Counted from the first letter of the stretch, positions 35,635 to 44,951 are shown. The stretch is DNA of 64,000 nt from Acetobacteraceae bacterium (GCA_024280945.1 JAMXLO010000032.1:1-64000), one strand, 5' to 3'. Notes: generated from the sequence alone by a model not told the origin. Program-made: numbers and translations.

Positions 35635-37107
35635 TCACCGTTCGGGGCAGACGCGGTCGAATGCGAGCACGTTGACGCCGGCAGCAACCTGTCGCCAGCA
35701 TGGATCGGCAAGAGCCGCACGCATGACTGGGAGTGCCGCGCGACTCGCGGCATCCTGAGCGAGCATGGCCAGGACCACGCGAGACGGCTGGGCAATCTTG
35801 CTGCGGATCTGTTGCGGGGCCTCATCGGGAGCAATGATCAGGATGCGGGTTGAATCAGCGACTTCGTTGGCAAAGGCGCCGACAATGCCAATGCCGTCAT
35901 TACCGCGTGGCAGCAGTACGATCCCCTCGCCCAGGAACTGCGCAGCGGCCTGTGCTGTGGCGCGTGCGGGCTGCATGGTTTCCGCGCGCGTCGTCAGTCC
36001 TATCAGGGCAATGGCCTGAATGGCCAAGGTGGCGTACCGCAGCCATCGCGGTAGCGCGGCGGCCAGAAGCAGAGCGATGAATGGCGTGGCGAATGCAAGA
36101 TAACGCAGCTCGATCGGCGAATTTGCAAACACGATGCCAAGCAGCAACGGCCCGAGCAGCGACGTAACGGCGCAGATCGCCAGCAGGGAGCGCGACTCGG
36201 GTGTGGCAAGCTGTCGCCAACCACAAACGATGGCGCCAATGCCAGCCAGAAAAAGCACGCAAACACCGGCGGCTATGCCGGCGCGCGCGAAACCTTGCGC
36301 GTACAGCGGCAGTCCGCCGAAGACGTTCGCGACCGAGTATTGCGCCAGCCGCGTCATGGCCGGGACGATTTCAAACGGCGGAAACTGGTCCGGACGGCTT
36401 TGTCTCTGCGCAGTGAAAAACCACAGATCCGATGGCAGCCAGACTATGAAGCCAAGCCATGTGGCGCCGATGACGGCTGGCTTGCGACGCAATGTATGCA
36501 GCAGTGCGCCGCACCCGACCCATGCCGCAAGATAATTCGTGAATGTCGCCGCGCCCAGCAGCGTGCCGGCGATCAGCGCCCTATGCTGCCGCTCCCTGTC
36601 GTCGATCAGCAGCGCGATGCCCGCGACGCTGAGCATTTGCGCGAATGCAAAACCACGTGCAACTGTGCCCGTATAGGCAAAACCATAGCAACCGGCGGTC
36701 AGCAGCACCGCTGACACTGGCGGAATCGCGATCGTTCGAGCAATCCAGGCTATAAGACATAAGGTCGCAATACTGCACAGTACCGAGGCCATGCGCGCCG
36801 CAAGCAACGACGGCCCCACGAGCTGACGCCACTCCGACACTGCCCAGAAGTATAGCGGTGGATGGACGTCGGTCGCGCGCAGATCACGTGCGATAGCCGC
36901 GAGGCCCGCCTCAGGAGCCTGCATGCGACGTATCTCGCCCGCGGTGGTGACATCGGCAGACCACACTGGACGCGCCGCGCGACCGGTCAGAAACAGCGTG
37001 TACTGCTCGTCATATTCAGCACTGCGCAGCCAGGCGATGCCCCCCAGCAACAGCGCAGCACCGAGCAAAACGCATAGGATCGGTAGGCAGCGCACGGCCT
37101 GCTTCAC
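35635..37107 (-). CDS. GT39-like (ArnT/PMT superfamily) membrane glycosyltransferase
   Basis: A 490-residue polytopic membrane protein with about eleven helices. The GT-C signature acidic pair sits in the first periplasmic loop (residues 30-40, 'AEYDEQYTLFL') and a later 'DVHPPLYFWAVSEWRQLVG' provides the H-P-P motif. It likely transfers a sugar from a polyprenyl-phosphate donor in the periplasm. It is divergent from the GH5 gene with only 33 bp between the starts, so the two probably share a control region and a pathway. Confidence 0.8.
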   Translation of the reverse strand: MKQAVRCLPILCVLLGAALLLGGIAWLRSAEYDEQYTLFLTGRAARPVWSADVTTAGEIRRMQAPEAGLAAIARDLRATDVHPPLYFWAVSEWRQLVGPSLLAARMASVLCSIATLCLIAWIARTIAIPPVSAVLLTAGCYGFAYTGTVARGFAFAQMLSVAGIALLIDDRERQHRALIAGTLLGAATFTNYLAAWVGCGALLHTLRRKPAVIGATWLGFIVWLPSDLWFFTAQRQSRPDQFPPFEIVPAMTRLAQYSVANVFGGLPLYAQGFARAGIAAGVCVLFLAGIGAIVCGWRQLATPESRSLLAICAVTSLLGPLLLGIVFANSPIELRYLAFATPFIALLLAAALPRWLRYATLAIQAIALIGLTTRAETMQPARATAQAAAQFLGEGIVLLPRGNDGIGIVGAFANEVADSTRILIIAPDEAPQQIRSKIAQPSRVVLAMLAQDAASRAALPVMRAALADPCWRQVAAGVNVLAFDRVCPER

Positions 37108-37140
37108 CGAAAGTTAGTGTCGGCGATCTATTGCAGGTCG

Positions 37141-38259
37141 ATGCGAAGGATTGGTTACCGTCTCATTGTCGCCTGCACTGCCATAGGCCTCCTGGCCGGC
37201 GCAGACGAGGTCCCTCCGACGCTGAGGCACGGCATAAACATCACCCACTGGTTCCGCTATCCGCCGGATCGGAATCCCAGCGCATTGCGGAGCTACATTG
37301 ACGACACGGCGCTCGAGCAACTGCGGCGCGCAGGCTTCACCTTCATCCGAATACCCGTACAGCCAAGTCTGCTGTCATCGCCTGATGCGATCGTGGCTGC
37401 GATCGCGCGGGTGGAGCGGCGTGGGTTCGCCGCAGTCGTGGCGCTGTTTCCAGAGGATTGGCAGCTGGAAAGCAACGCCAGTGACCGGTCAAAGCTGATC
37501 GACGCGTGGCGTGTCCTCGCGGCAAGTCTGCGTCATCTGGACCCGCGGCTGACCTATCCCGAGATACTGAACGAGCCCGTGTTCTCCACCAGTCCCGATG
37601 CGTGGTCTCTGCTTCAGCACCAAGCTCTCGTTGCAATCCGCGCGATCCTCCCGAGGAACACCATCGTACTGACCGGCGTTGATTGGGGCAGTGTGGCGGG
37701 GCTGCTGGCACTGTCTCCGGAGGATGACCCGAACGTCGTCTACAGCTTCCATTTTTACGAACCGGCCGAACTGACCTCGCTCGGTGCCTACCGTCCGGGG
37801 CTCGATGCAATTGCCATGGCACTGCTGCCATTTCCCGTGCAGGACGAGAACGCCTGTGCCGCCTGGGCGGGGAGAACAGCCGACAGGCCGACGGCGGACC
37901 TTGTGCGCTTCTACTGTGCGCAGCATTGGGACGCAGCGCGTGTGGGATCCAGGATTGCTGCCGTCGGTGCGTGGGCAAAACGAAATCACGTTGCCGTGAT
38001 TGCCGGAGAATTCGGCGCGAGCCAGCATCTCAATACGGCGGCGCGGCTGGCCTGGCTCAGGACGGTGCGAACGGCATGCGAGGGACAGGGATTCGGTTGG
38101 GCGCTATGGGGTTACGACGATGTGATGGGCTTCGGAATTACTGCGCCAAGAGGACGAGCTCGAATCGCGCCCGAAGTGCTTTCAACGCTTGGCCTGTATC
38201 GGCCGGCCAGTAGAGACAAAGCATCAGTGGCAGGAGGCCAAGTCGCCGAGCGACCGTGA
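37141..38259 (+). CDS. Glycoside hydrolase family 5 (cellulase-like) protein, secreted
   Basis: A 372-residue TIM-barrel glycosidase from MRRIGYRLIVACTAIGLLAG (signal peptide); an upstream GTG gives eight more residues without improving it. GH5 landmarks: 'GINITHWFR' at strand 1, acid/base Glu145 in LNEP, 'YSFHFYEP', nucleophile Glu290 in 'VIAGEFGAS', and the Trp platform 'GWALWGYDD'. It may cut or modify the organism's own exopolysaccharide, since it is divergent from a GT39-like transferase; plant glucan degradation is the alternative. Confidence 0.86.
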   Translation: MRRIGYRLIVACTAIGLLAGADEVPPTLRHGINITHWFRYPPDRNPSALRSYIDDTALEQLRRAGFTFIRIPVQPSLLSSPDAIVAAIARVERRGFAAVVALFPEDWQLESNASDRSKLIDAWRVLAASLRHLDPRLTYPEILNEPVFSTSPDAWSLLQHQALVAIRAILPRNTIVLTGVDWGSVAGLLALSPEDDPNVVYSFHFYEPAELTSLGAYRPGLDAIAMALLPFPVQDENACAAWAGRTADRPTADLVRFYCAQHWDAARVGSRIAAVGAWAKRNHVAVIAGEFGASQHLNTAARLAWLRTVRTACEGQGFGWALWGYDDVMGFGITAPRGRARIAPEVLSTLGLYRPASRDKASVAGGQVAERP

Positions 38260-38280
38260 TCTCAGCGTGAAAAGAACAGC

Positions 38281-38412
38281 AAAGAAAAACCCCCGGTTAT
38301 TAACCGGGGGTAAGTAAACAGGGAGGCTTCACGTCTGGGAGACGCAGGGGTCATCGACCCCCTTCCGGCTCCGAAGAACCGGAACACTGGCGGCGACGCC
38401 GCCGTATTCAGT
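38281..38412 (-). ncRNA. Candidate structured small RNA (five consecutive hairpins, minus strand)
   Basis: The 266-bp gap between the GH5 and LysR genes has no ORF but is highly structured on the minus strand: GGCGGCG/CGCCGCC (38389-38403); a 9-bp stem capped by a cUUCGg tetraloop (38363-38384); GGGGTC/GACCCC (38347-38361); CGTCT/AGACG with a CCC loop (38332-38344); an unpaired GAAGCCUCCCUG; then the intrinsic terminator at 38289-38311. A -10-like TAAACT lies at 38424-38419. I recognise no known RNA family. It could also be a structured 3' UTR of the LysR gene, which ends at 38526. Confidence 0.5.
38282..38311 (-). terminator. Intrinsic terminator on the minus strand
   Basis: In the minus-strand RNA, ACCCCCGGTTA and TAACCGGGGGT form a near-perfect palindromic stem followed directly by TTTTTCTTT. 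The T-run exists only on the minus strand (on the plus strand the stem is preceded by A's and followed by AAGTAAAC), so the direction is unambiguous. Confidence 0.9.
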
Positions 38413-38525
38413 GACATTAGTTTAGTGGCCGCCGGGTAGGCTGGACAGCCGCAAAAACCCGGAACCCGCCATGCTATCAGCGCATGCCCCTACGGACATT
38501 CAGTCCGTACTGGCATGATGCAGCC

Positions 38526-39413
38526 TCAGTGCAAGCCCGCCAGTCGCGCCAGCAAGAAATCGCGGAACACCGCCACCCGCTTCGAGTTGCGCAACTCCTC
38601 TGGGTAAACGAAATAGACATCCACCTTCGGGCCCTTCAGATCAGGCAGAATTCGCACCAGGTCTGGATTTTCTGTCACCACGAAGTCGGGCAGCGCGCCA
38701 ATGCCTAGGCCCGAGCGAATCGCGAGGAGCACGGCGTGGGTGCTGTTGACCTCGAGCATTGCGCGACGCGGATTGCCGGGACGGCGCCCTGCCTCGGATA
38801 GCCAGTTGATGTCGCTCACGGGCGGGTGATGGCTGCCGAATAGAACGAGCTTGTGCGCGTCGAGATCCTCTGGCCGTTGCGGCACACCATTTCGCTTCAG
38901 ATATTCGGGCGCGGCACAGATGTGCCATTGCAGTGACATCAGGTGGCGCTGCACCAGATCGGGCTGCTTCGGCGGATGCATGCGGATCGCCACGTCCGCT
39001 TCACGCATCGCAAGATCGAGTTCCGAATCGTCGAGCAGCAGCGAGATCGACACGTCAGGGTATGTTTCAAAGAAATCGTGCAGCCGCGGTGCGAGCCAGA
39101 TCGAGCCGAATGCCACCGTGGTAGTGACTTTGAGTCTGCCTGCCGGTTTCTCTTTGCTTTCGGTCAGCAACGCCTCGGTAATCGCCAGCTTGGCGAAGAC
39201 TTCGCGCACCGTGCGGTTCAGCGCCTCACCTTGCTCGGTGAGGATCAGGCCACGCGCATGGCGATGGAACAACGGCACCTGCAACGCCTCTTCGAGCGCC
39301 GATATCTGCCGTGACACCGCCGACTGGCTGAGATTGAGCGTGTCGCCAGCGTGCGTGAAGCTGCCCGCCTCGGCCACGGCGTGGAAGACACGAAGCTTGT
39401 CCCAGTCAATCAC
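38526..39413 (-). CDS. LysR family transcriptional regulator
   Basis: A 295-residue LysR regulator: N-terminal winged helix 'SFTHAGDTLNLSQSAVSRQI' (17-36), linker helix, and C-terminal effector domain ('GRLKVTTTVAFGSIWLAPRL'). The target is not evident: upstream on the same strand, 159 nt away, is trxB; downstream is the structured RNA region. The sequence is of the group often annotated as GcvA/AmpR-like but I would not assign it. Confidence 0.92.
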   Translation of the reverse strand: MIDWDKLRVFHAVAEAGSFTHAGDTLNLSQSAVSRQISALEEALQVPLFHRHARGLILTEQGEALNRTVREVFAKLAITEALLTESKEKPAGRLKVTTTVAFGSIWLAPRLHDFFETYPDVSISLLLDDSELDLAMREADVAIRMHPPKQPDLVQRHLMSLQWHICAAPEYLKRNGVPQRPEDLDAHKLVLFGSHHPPVSDINWLSEAGRRPGNPRRAMLEVNSTHAVLLAIRSGLGIGALPDFVVTENPDLVRILPDLKGPKVDVYFVYPEELRNSKRVAVFRDFLLARLAGLH

Positions 39414-39572
39414 TCGGCCTCTCCCGCCCGCCGGTCACGAGGACGCGGCGGATTGCATCAAGCCTGCCCTGACTATTGCGTCGCTTCCGCTGTGCGCAGG
39501 GGCGGAATACCGCATCCTAGACGATTCGGTCCGGATGTGCGCCTGATGTTGGACCTATTCGGCCGTTCCTGG

Positions 39573-40541
39573 CTAGTCCGCGGCTATCGCGCTGGTGTGT
39601 TCCAGTCCTGCGAGCCACTTCTCTGCTTCCAGTGCTGCCATGCAGCCGGTGCCGGCAGCGGTGACAGCCTGGCGAAATACCTTGTCCTGGACATCGCCGG
39701 CAGCGAATACCCCGTCGACCGTCGTCCGGGTGCCGCCGGGCTCCGTCAAGATGTACGCTTCCGGGTCCATCGCGATCTGGCCCGCGAAGATGGCTGTATT
39801 AGGCACGTGCCCGATTGCGATGAACACGCCATCGATCGGCAGCGACCTCACCGATGCGTCTTTGACATTTCTCAACCGAATGCCGGTGACCACTTCCGGC
39901 GATCCACCCCCCTCGATCTCGTCCACCACACTGTCCCAGACGACAGTGATCTTGGGATGCGCGAACAGTCTTGCCTGGAGGATCTTCTCGGCCCGGAGCG
40001 CGTCGCGCCGGTGGATCAACGTGACACTGTCGGCATGGTGCGTGAGATACAGCGCCTCCTCCACCGCGGTATTGCCGCCACCGACGACCGCGACGGACTT
40101 GCCGCGGAAAAAGAAGCCGTCACACGTTGCGCAGGCAGAGACGCCCCGCCCCTGAAGCCGCTCCTCGGACGGCAGGCCGAGCCAGCGCGCCTGCGCGCCG
40201 GTGGCGATGATGACCGCATCGGCCAGGAATATGTCGCCTGAATCGGCGACACACTGGAACGGCCGATGCTGGAAATCGACCCGCGTGATCAGGTCATGGA
40301 CGATCCGGGTGCCGACGTGTCCTGCCTGTGCGGCCATCTGCTCCATCAGCCAGGGACCCTGGATCACCTCGGCATAGCCGGGATAGTTCTCGACATCGGT
40401 GGTTATCGTCAGTTGGCCACCCGGTTCGAGACCGGCCACGAGAATTGGCTGCAGGCTGGCGCGGGCGGCGTAGATCGCCGCAGTGTAGCCGGCGGGGCCG
40501 GAGCCGATGATCAGCACTTGAGTACGATGGGTCTCGGGCAT
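39573..40541 (-). CDS. trxB: Thioredoxin-disulfide reductase
   Basis: Flavoprotein of 322 residues transferring electrons from NADPH to thioredoxin. FAD motif GSGPAGYTAAIYAAR (13-27), redox pair Cys137-Ala-Thr-Cys140 in 'SACATCDGFFFRGK', NADPH motif 'VVGGGNTAVEEALYL', and the C-terminal 'GVFAAGDVQDKVFRQAVTAA'. Start at MPETHRTQVLIIG; 18 extra upstream codons are rejected. It is divergent from the Lrp-type regulator gene. Confidence 0.96.
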   Translation of the reverse strand: MPETHRTQVLIIGSGPAGYTAAIYAARASLQPILVAGLEPGGQLTITTDVENYPGYAEVIQGPWLMEQMAAQAGHVGTRIVHDLITRVDFQHRPFQCVADSGDIFLADAVIIATGAQARWLGLPSEERLQGRGVSACATCDGFFFRGKSVAVVGGGNTAVEEALYLTHHADSVTLIHRRDALRAEKILQARLFAHPKITVVWDSVVDEIEGGGSPEVVTGIRLRNVKDASVRSLPIDGVFIAIGHVPNTAIFAGQIAMDPEAYILTEPGGTRTTVDGVFAAGDVQDKVFRQAVTAAGTGCMAALEAEKWLAGLEHTSAIAAD

Positions 40542-40714
40542 GGCCTGTTCCGTCAGCAGGTGCGAACCATATCGGTCCCGACCGGCGGCGGACAAGGAAC
40601 CGGGTAGGCGCCCTTGCCGCGACCGTTCCGTGGAATATCATTGCGCGCGGCCGCCAACGCAGCGGAAAGTCAGTCCCGCAACGTACCCTCAGCGCCCGGA
40701 AGAATGCGCGCATC

Positions 40715-41194
40715 ATGAAGGCTCCCCTCGGCGACACGCCCACGCTCGACGCGATTGACCGCCGGATCCTGGCGGAGTTGCAGGCGGATGGTCGGATGAC
40801 CAATGTCGAACTGGCACGCCGCGCCGGCATCTCGGCGCCGCCTTGCCTGCGTCGCGTTCGCCGGCTCGAGGAGGCGGGCGTGATCCGTGGATATCACGCG
40901 GATTCCGACCCGCAAAAGCTTGGATGGGAGATAACCTTCTTCGCCGTTGTCGGGCTCGACAGCCAGAAAGAGGTGGTGCTGGCTGCTTTCGAGCAACTCG
41001 TCGCCAACTGGCCGGAGGTGCGCGAGTGCCACATGATCCGTGGCGGCGGTGATTTCCTGCTGAAGCTCGTCGCGCGTGACACGTCGCACGAGAACCAGTT
41101 GACCCAACGCTTGACGGGCGCCCCCACCGTCAGCCGGGTGCAGACGCTCCAGACGATCCGGACCAGTCGTCTGCTCAGCGGCGTACCGCTGTGA
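40715..41194 (+). CDS. Lrp/AsnC family transcriptional regulator
   Basis: A 159-residue feast/famine regulator: N-terminal HTH 'MTNVELARRAGISAPPCLRR' (28-47) and a C-terminal RAM effector-binding domain ('VRECHMIRGGGDFLLKLVAR'). It resembles Lrp more than AsnC in the 'SAPPCLRRVRRLEEAGVIRG' stretch. It is followed after 25 nt by the GT2-GtrA gene, possibly on one transcript by read-through. Divergent from trxB. Confidence 0.92.
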   Translation: MKAPLGDTPTLDAIDRRILAELQADGRMTNVELARRAGISAPPCLRRVRRLEEAGVIRGYHADSDPQKLGWEITFFAVVGLDSQKEVVLAAFEQLVANWPEVRECHMIRGGGDFLLKLVARDTSHENQLTQRLTGAPTVSRVQTLQTIRTSRLLSGVPL

Positions 41195-41219
41195 CCACGG
41201 GTCATGGCATAATCCGCCG

Positions 41220-42356
41220 ATGCCCCAGTCCGCCAGCCCCCTGATCGATATTCCGATAGTTGCCCGCCACGCCCCCGTCTTGACGGTGGTCGTGCCATGT
41301 TACAATGAACGGCCGAATGTCGCCCCACTGATCGCCAGGCTGGACGCCGCGCTCTACGGCATCCCCTGGGAAGTGGTCTACGTCGACGACAACAGTCCCG
41401 ATGGGACAGCGGCCGAGGTCCGCCGCATCGCCCAGACGGATGCCCGCGTCCGCTGCATCCGCCGAATTGGCCGTCGCGGCTTGTCTTCGGCCGTGATTGA
41501 AGGGGCTCTGTCATCGTCGGCGCCGTTCGTCGCGGTCATCGATGGAGACCTCCAGCACGACGAAACCAAGTTGCCCGATATGCTGGCTGCGCTTCAGAGC
41601 GGGCAATACGACCTCGCGGTCGGCAGCCGGCATAGCGCGGGCGGCGACGATGCCGGGCTTGGGACACGCTGGCGGCATATCCTCTCGCATGGCGGCATCC
41701 GGCTGGCGCAATACTTTCTTCCGATACGCCTCAGCGACCCTATGAGCGGTTTCTTCATGCTGCCGCGGCCGCTGTTCGAAAGTCTCGCCGGCAATCTGAC
41801 CGGGCAGGGATTCAAGATATTGCTGGATCTCGTGCTAAGCGCCCCGGCACCACTCCGGGTCATCGAGATACCGTTCATGTTCCACGAGCGGACGGCCGGA
41901 GAGAGCAAGCTCGACGCGCTCGTACTGGTACAGTTCGCGGGCCTGCTGCTCGACAAAGTGTTTGGCGGGCTACTGCCACTGCGGTTCCTATCCTTCGGAT
42001 TGGTCGGTGCCCTTGGCGTGCTGGTTCATCTCGCAGTGCTGAGTGTGATGCTGAAACTCGGTGGCCTTGATTTCGAACCCGCGCAGGCCGTGGCGACGGG
42101 CGTCGCGATGGTGTTCAACTTCCAGCTCAACAACGAGATCACCTATCGTGATCAACGTCTGCGCGGGCCGCGACTGTGGCGCGGCCTGCTGCTATTCATG
42201 CTGGTCTGCGGGATTGGTGCAGTAACCAATGTCGGCATTGCCAAGATACTTTATGATACCAACACAAGTTGGAGTCTCGCCGGCGCTATTGGTGCGATGA
42301 TCGGAGTGGTTTGGAACTACGCTGTGTCAGCCACACTCGTCTGGCGGTCGCGATAA
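41220..42356 (+). CDS. GT2 glycosyltransferase fused to a GtrA membrane domain
   Basis: A 378-residue two-domain protein. Residues 18-240 are a dolichol-phosphate-mannose-synthase-like GT2 domain: 'VVPCYNERPNVAPLIARLD', 'YVDDNSPDGTA', and the metal-binding D-x-D at Asp108/Asp110 (VIDGDLQHDE). Residues 250-378 are a four-helix GtrA domain ('FLSFGLVGALGVLVHLAVLS'). It probably makes polyprenyl-phosphate sugar and flips or anchors it for a GT-C enzyme; the GT39-like gene 17 nt downstream is the natural user. Confidence 0.9.
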   Translation: MPQSASPLIDIPIVARHAPVLTVVVPCYNERPNVAPLIARLDAALYGIPWEVVYVDDNSPDGTAAEVRRIAQTDARVRCIRRIGRRGLSSAVIEGALSSSAPFVAVIDGDLQHDETKLPDMLAALQSGQYDLAVGSRHSAGGDDAGLGTRWRHILSHGGIRLAQYFLPIRLSDPMSGFFMLPRPLFESLAGNLTGQGFKILLDLVLSAPAPLRVIEIPFMFHERTAGESKLDALVLVQFAGLLLDKVFGGLLPLRFLSFGLVGALGVLVHLAVLSVMLKLGGLDFEPAQAVATGVAMVFNFQLNNEITYRDQRLRGPRLWRGLLLFMLVCGIGAVTNVGIAKILYDTNTSWSLAGAIGAMIGVVWNYAVSATLVWRSR

Positions 42357-42373
42357 TCCAATTCGAGACCGGG

Positions 42374-43852
42374 GTGTGGCAACGGACGTGCCTTTGGGCA
42401 CTTCCGGCACTCGTCGGACTGACCGCGCTACGTCTCGTCGTGGCAGCATCGATTCCTCTGGTTCCCGACGAAGCATATTACTGGGTCTGGTCGCGCGCCC
42501 TGGCTCCTGGCTATCCCGACCATCCGCCGATGGTGGCTCTCTGGGTCAGATTCGGCACCCTTCTCGCCGGAGATGGTCCGCTTGGCGTTCGCCTGCTGGG
42601 TCCCATCTCGACAGCCGTCAGCACGCTGCTTCTGGTCGATGCGGCGGATCGGTTATTCCCGGCGTCCAGGGCAGGCATACGCGCGGCATTGCTGCTGAAT
42701 GCGACCCTGCTGTTCGGGGCCGGCACGCTGCTGATGACCCCGGATGCGCCTCTTCTGGCGTTCTGGACCGCGACCATCTGGGCCGCGGCCCGTCTTCTGG
42801 ATGACGGCAGCCGATGGTGGTGGGGGGCTATCGGGCTCTTCTCAGGTCTGGCGATGGCCAGCAAATATACGGCGCTGCTGCTGTGGGGCGGCATCGGGCT
42901 GTGGCTGCTTGTGACGCCAAGTATGCGCCCCTGGTTGCGCCGGCCGGCGCCATGGCTCGCTGCATTGCTGGGGATTGGCGTGTTCATGCCTGTTCTGCTG
43001 TGGGAGGCCGCGCATCAGTGGCCGAGCTTTATGCGGCAGGGCGCACGTGTCGGCGTCTGGCACCCCTCGCGCGCGGTCGACTATCTGGCGGAACTGATCG
43101 GTGGCCAGGTCGGGCTGATCACGCCGGTCATCTTCGTTTTGTGCGTTGCCGGCGTCGTGCATGTCACGCGGCGCGCGTGGCGCGATCGCGATCCGGCCTC
43201 GACACTCTTAGCGGCACTGACGGTGCCGTCCGTGGTGCTGTTCGTGCAGCACGCCGTCGGTGATCGCGTACAGGGAAACTGGCCAGCGATCATCTATCCA
43301 GGGGCGGTGATCGCCGCTTGTGGGCTGCGGGGGCGAAAGTGGCAGAGGCTATGGTCTCCCGGCATCGCGCTCGGCTTGGTCATCACTGGGGTGGTTTATC
43401 TTCAGGCCGGGCTGGACCTGCTGCGATTGCCGATCGGGCTGGATCCGATCGCACGGCAGGTCGCCGGATGGGGTCCGCTGGCCGGCGAGGTCGAGGCATC
43501 ACTACGAAACGAGGACGCACAATTTATCGCCGCGGACCAGTACGGCACTGTCTCGGAACTTGCTCTTGTTCTGCCCAAGCACATCGAGGTGGTGGGTGTC
43601 GGCGCCAGGTGGTCACTGTTCGACCTGCCCAAGCCTCAGTTCACGGCAAAAATCGGAATCCTGCTGCAAAGTGGCGGCGCACCGGGCGATATGTGGAGCA
43701 ATGCCGTACCTATCGGGATCGCGACACGACGGCATGATTCGCAAACAGCCGAGCGATTCGCTGAATACCGGGTCACAGGAGCGACGAAGACAGATGAAGC
43801 GGTGGTTCTGCCACGGCCACGCTCTTCTGCGGAGCGATTAGCCGGGAATTAA
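42374..43852 (+). CDS. GT39-like membrane glycosyltransferase
   Basis: A polytopic protein of about 492 residues with roughly twelve helices. First-loop motif 'LVPDEAYYWVWSRALAPGYP' with 'DHPPMVALWVR' is typical of ArnT/PMT-like (PF13231/PF02366) transferases using polyprenyl-phosphate sugars. I use a GTG start 17 nt after the GT2-GtrA stop because the earlier in-frame region overlaps that gene; the start is uncertain. With the upstream gene it forms a donor-maker plus transferase pair, probably decorating lipid A, O-antigen or a protein. Confidence 0.82.
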   Translation: MWQRTCLWALPALVGLTALRLVVAASIPLVPDEAYYWVWSRALAPGYPDHPPMVALWVRFGTLLAGDGPLGVRLLGPISTAVSTLLLVDAADRLFPASRAGIRAALLLNATLLFGAGTLLMTPDAPLLAFWTATIWAAARLLDDGSRWWWGAIGLFSGLAMASKYTALLLWGGIGLWLLVTPSMRPWLRRPAPWLAALLGIGVFMPVLLWEAAHQWPSFMRQGARVGVWHPSRAVDYLAELIGGQVGLITPVIFVLCVAGVVHVTRRAWRDRDPASTLLAALTVPSVVLFVQHAVGDRVQGNWPAIIYPGAVIAACGLRGRKWQRLWSPGIALGLVITGVVYLQAGLDLLRLPIGLDPIARQVAGWGPLAGEVEASLRNEDAQFIAADQYGTVSELALVLPKHIEVVGVGARWSLFDLPKPQFTAKIGILLQSGGAPGDMWSNAVPIGIATRRHDSQTAERFAEYRVTGATKTDEAVVLPRPRSSAERLAGN

Positions 43853-43895
43853 GTTGACGGGTCCACGCTCGTCCTGTTGCGAGCGCCGCATACTC

Positions 43896-44951
43896 ATGCG
43901 TGGAAATAACGACAGACGAGGTAAGGGCGAAATCCTCATCCGCAAGGAAGAGGTCGTCGAGGGCAGCCATCACGGCGGGTCATGGAAGGTGGCCTATGCC
44001 GACTTCGTCACCGCGATGATGGCGTTCTTCCTGTTGATGTGGCTGCTGAACGCGACGACAGAGGAGCAGCGCAAGGGCCTCGCCGACTATTTCAGCCCCA
44101 ATAGCGTTCTGTCCCACAACTCCTCTGGAATGGGGCAACCTTTTGGTGGCCGCACCGCGTTCTCCGACGGCGCCATGCTTTCGGATCTGGGGACGCCCCA
44201 GGTCACAGTTGGCCAGCAGCCGGTGCTGGACGATGTGCAGGACGACGGATCTGACGTCGTCGCACAGCCGCGCCCGCATCGCGACGACAGCAAGAGCCAG
44301 GCGCCCGACCTCGGCGGCAGGCCGCCTCCCAAACCGGCACGGATCGCGCCGAAGGCTGCACCGGTTGATCCGGCGCCAGCCACCGTCAGGCCACCGGCTG
44401 CCGGGGAAACGCCGCGCAAGCCGACAGAGGCGGAACTGCGCGCCGAGGTTCAGCGCAGAGAAAAGGAGGAATTTGAACGCGCAGCGCAGCAGGTCCGCGA
44501 TGCCGTCGCGGGCGATCAGCGCCTGGCGGAATTGGCGCATCAGCTTGCGATCGATACGACGCCCGAGGGTCTCAGGATCCAGATTAGGGACGCGGATCGC
44601 GAGGCGATGTTTCCGCTTGGATCTGCGGTACTGAATGAAAAAGCGAAGTTGCTGCTGCAGAAGGTCGCATCCGTGCTCGCGCGAATGTCGCAGGATATAT
44701 CGATTGCCGGCCATACCGATGCGGCACCTTACGCGGGCACCGGCTTTACGAACTGGGAACTCTCTGCCGATCGGGCCAACGCCACACGACGTCTCTTGGT
44801 TGACTCGGGTTTGCAGGAATCGCGTGTGCGCAGCGTGACCGGCAACGCTCAGCGCGATCTTGCTGTACCGAATGATCCGCTCGCCGCGGCCAACCGACGC
44901 ATATCCATTGTCGTGCTGCGCTCGGTTCAGCCGCAATCCCAGGCGCCATAA
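43896..44951 (+). CDS. motB: Flagellar motor stator protein MotB
   Basis: A 351-residue stator subunit. One N-terminal membrane helix with the proton-carrying Asp36 in 'KVAYADFVTAMMAFFLLMWL', a plug segment 'LADYFSP', a long proline-rich linker (about 85-190), and a C-terminal OmpA-like peptidoglycan-binding domain ('FPLGSAVLNEKAKLLLQ', 'IAGHTDAAPYAG', 'LSADRANATRRLLVDSGL'). The start MRGNNDRRGKG is chosen over a TTG 14 codons upstream. It precedes motA by 9 nt, the reverse of the common motA-motB order. Confidence 0.93.
   Translation: MRGNNDRRGKGEILIRKEEVVEGSHHGGSWKVAYADFVTAMMAFFLLMWLLNATTEEQRKGLADYFSPNSVLSHNSSGMGQPFGGRTAFSDGAMLSDLGTPQVTVGQQPVLDDVQDDGSDVVAQPRPHRDDSKSQAPDLGGRPPPKPARIAPKAAPVDPAPATVRPPAAGETPRKPTEAELRAEVQRREKEEFERAAQQVRDAVAGDQRLAELAHQLAIDTTPEGLRIQIRDADREAMFPLGSAVLNEKAKLLLQKVASVLARMSQDISIAGHTDAAPYAGTGFTNWELSADRANATRRLLVDSGLQESRVRSVTGNAQRDLAVPNDPLAAANRRISIVVLRSVQPQSQAP

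Noticed and set aside
38289-38311. Terminator for the GH5 gene on the plus strand
   Set aside because: The T-run is only on the minus strand; on the plus strand the stem is followed by AAGTAAAC.
39351-40241. Plus-strand ORF across the LysR-trxB region
   Set aside because: Antisense to trxB active-site sequence; composition typical of a shadow frame.
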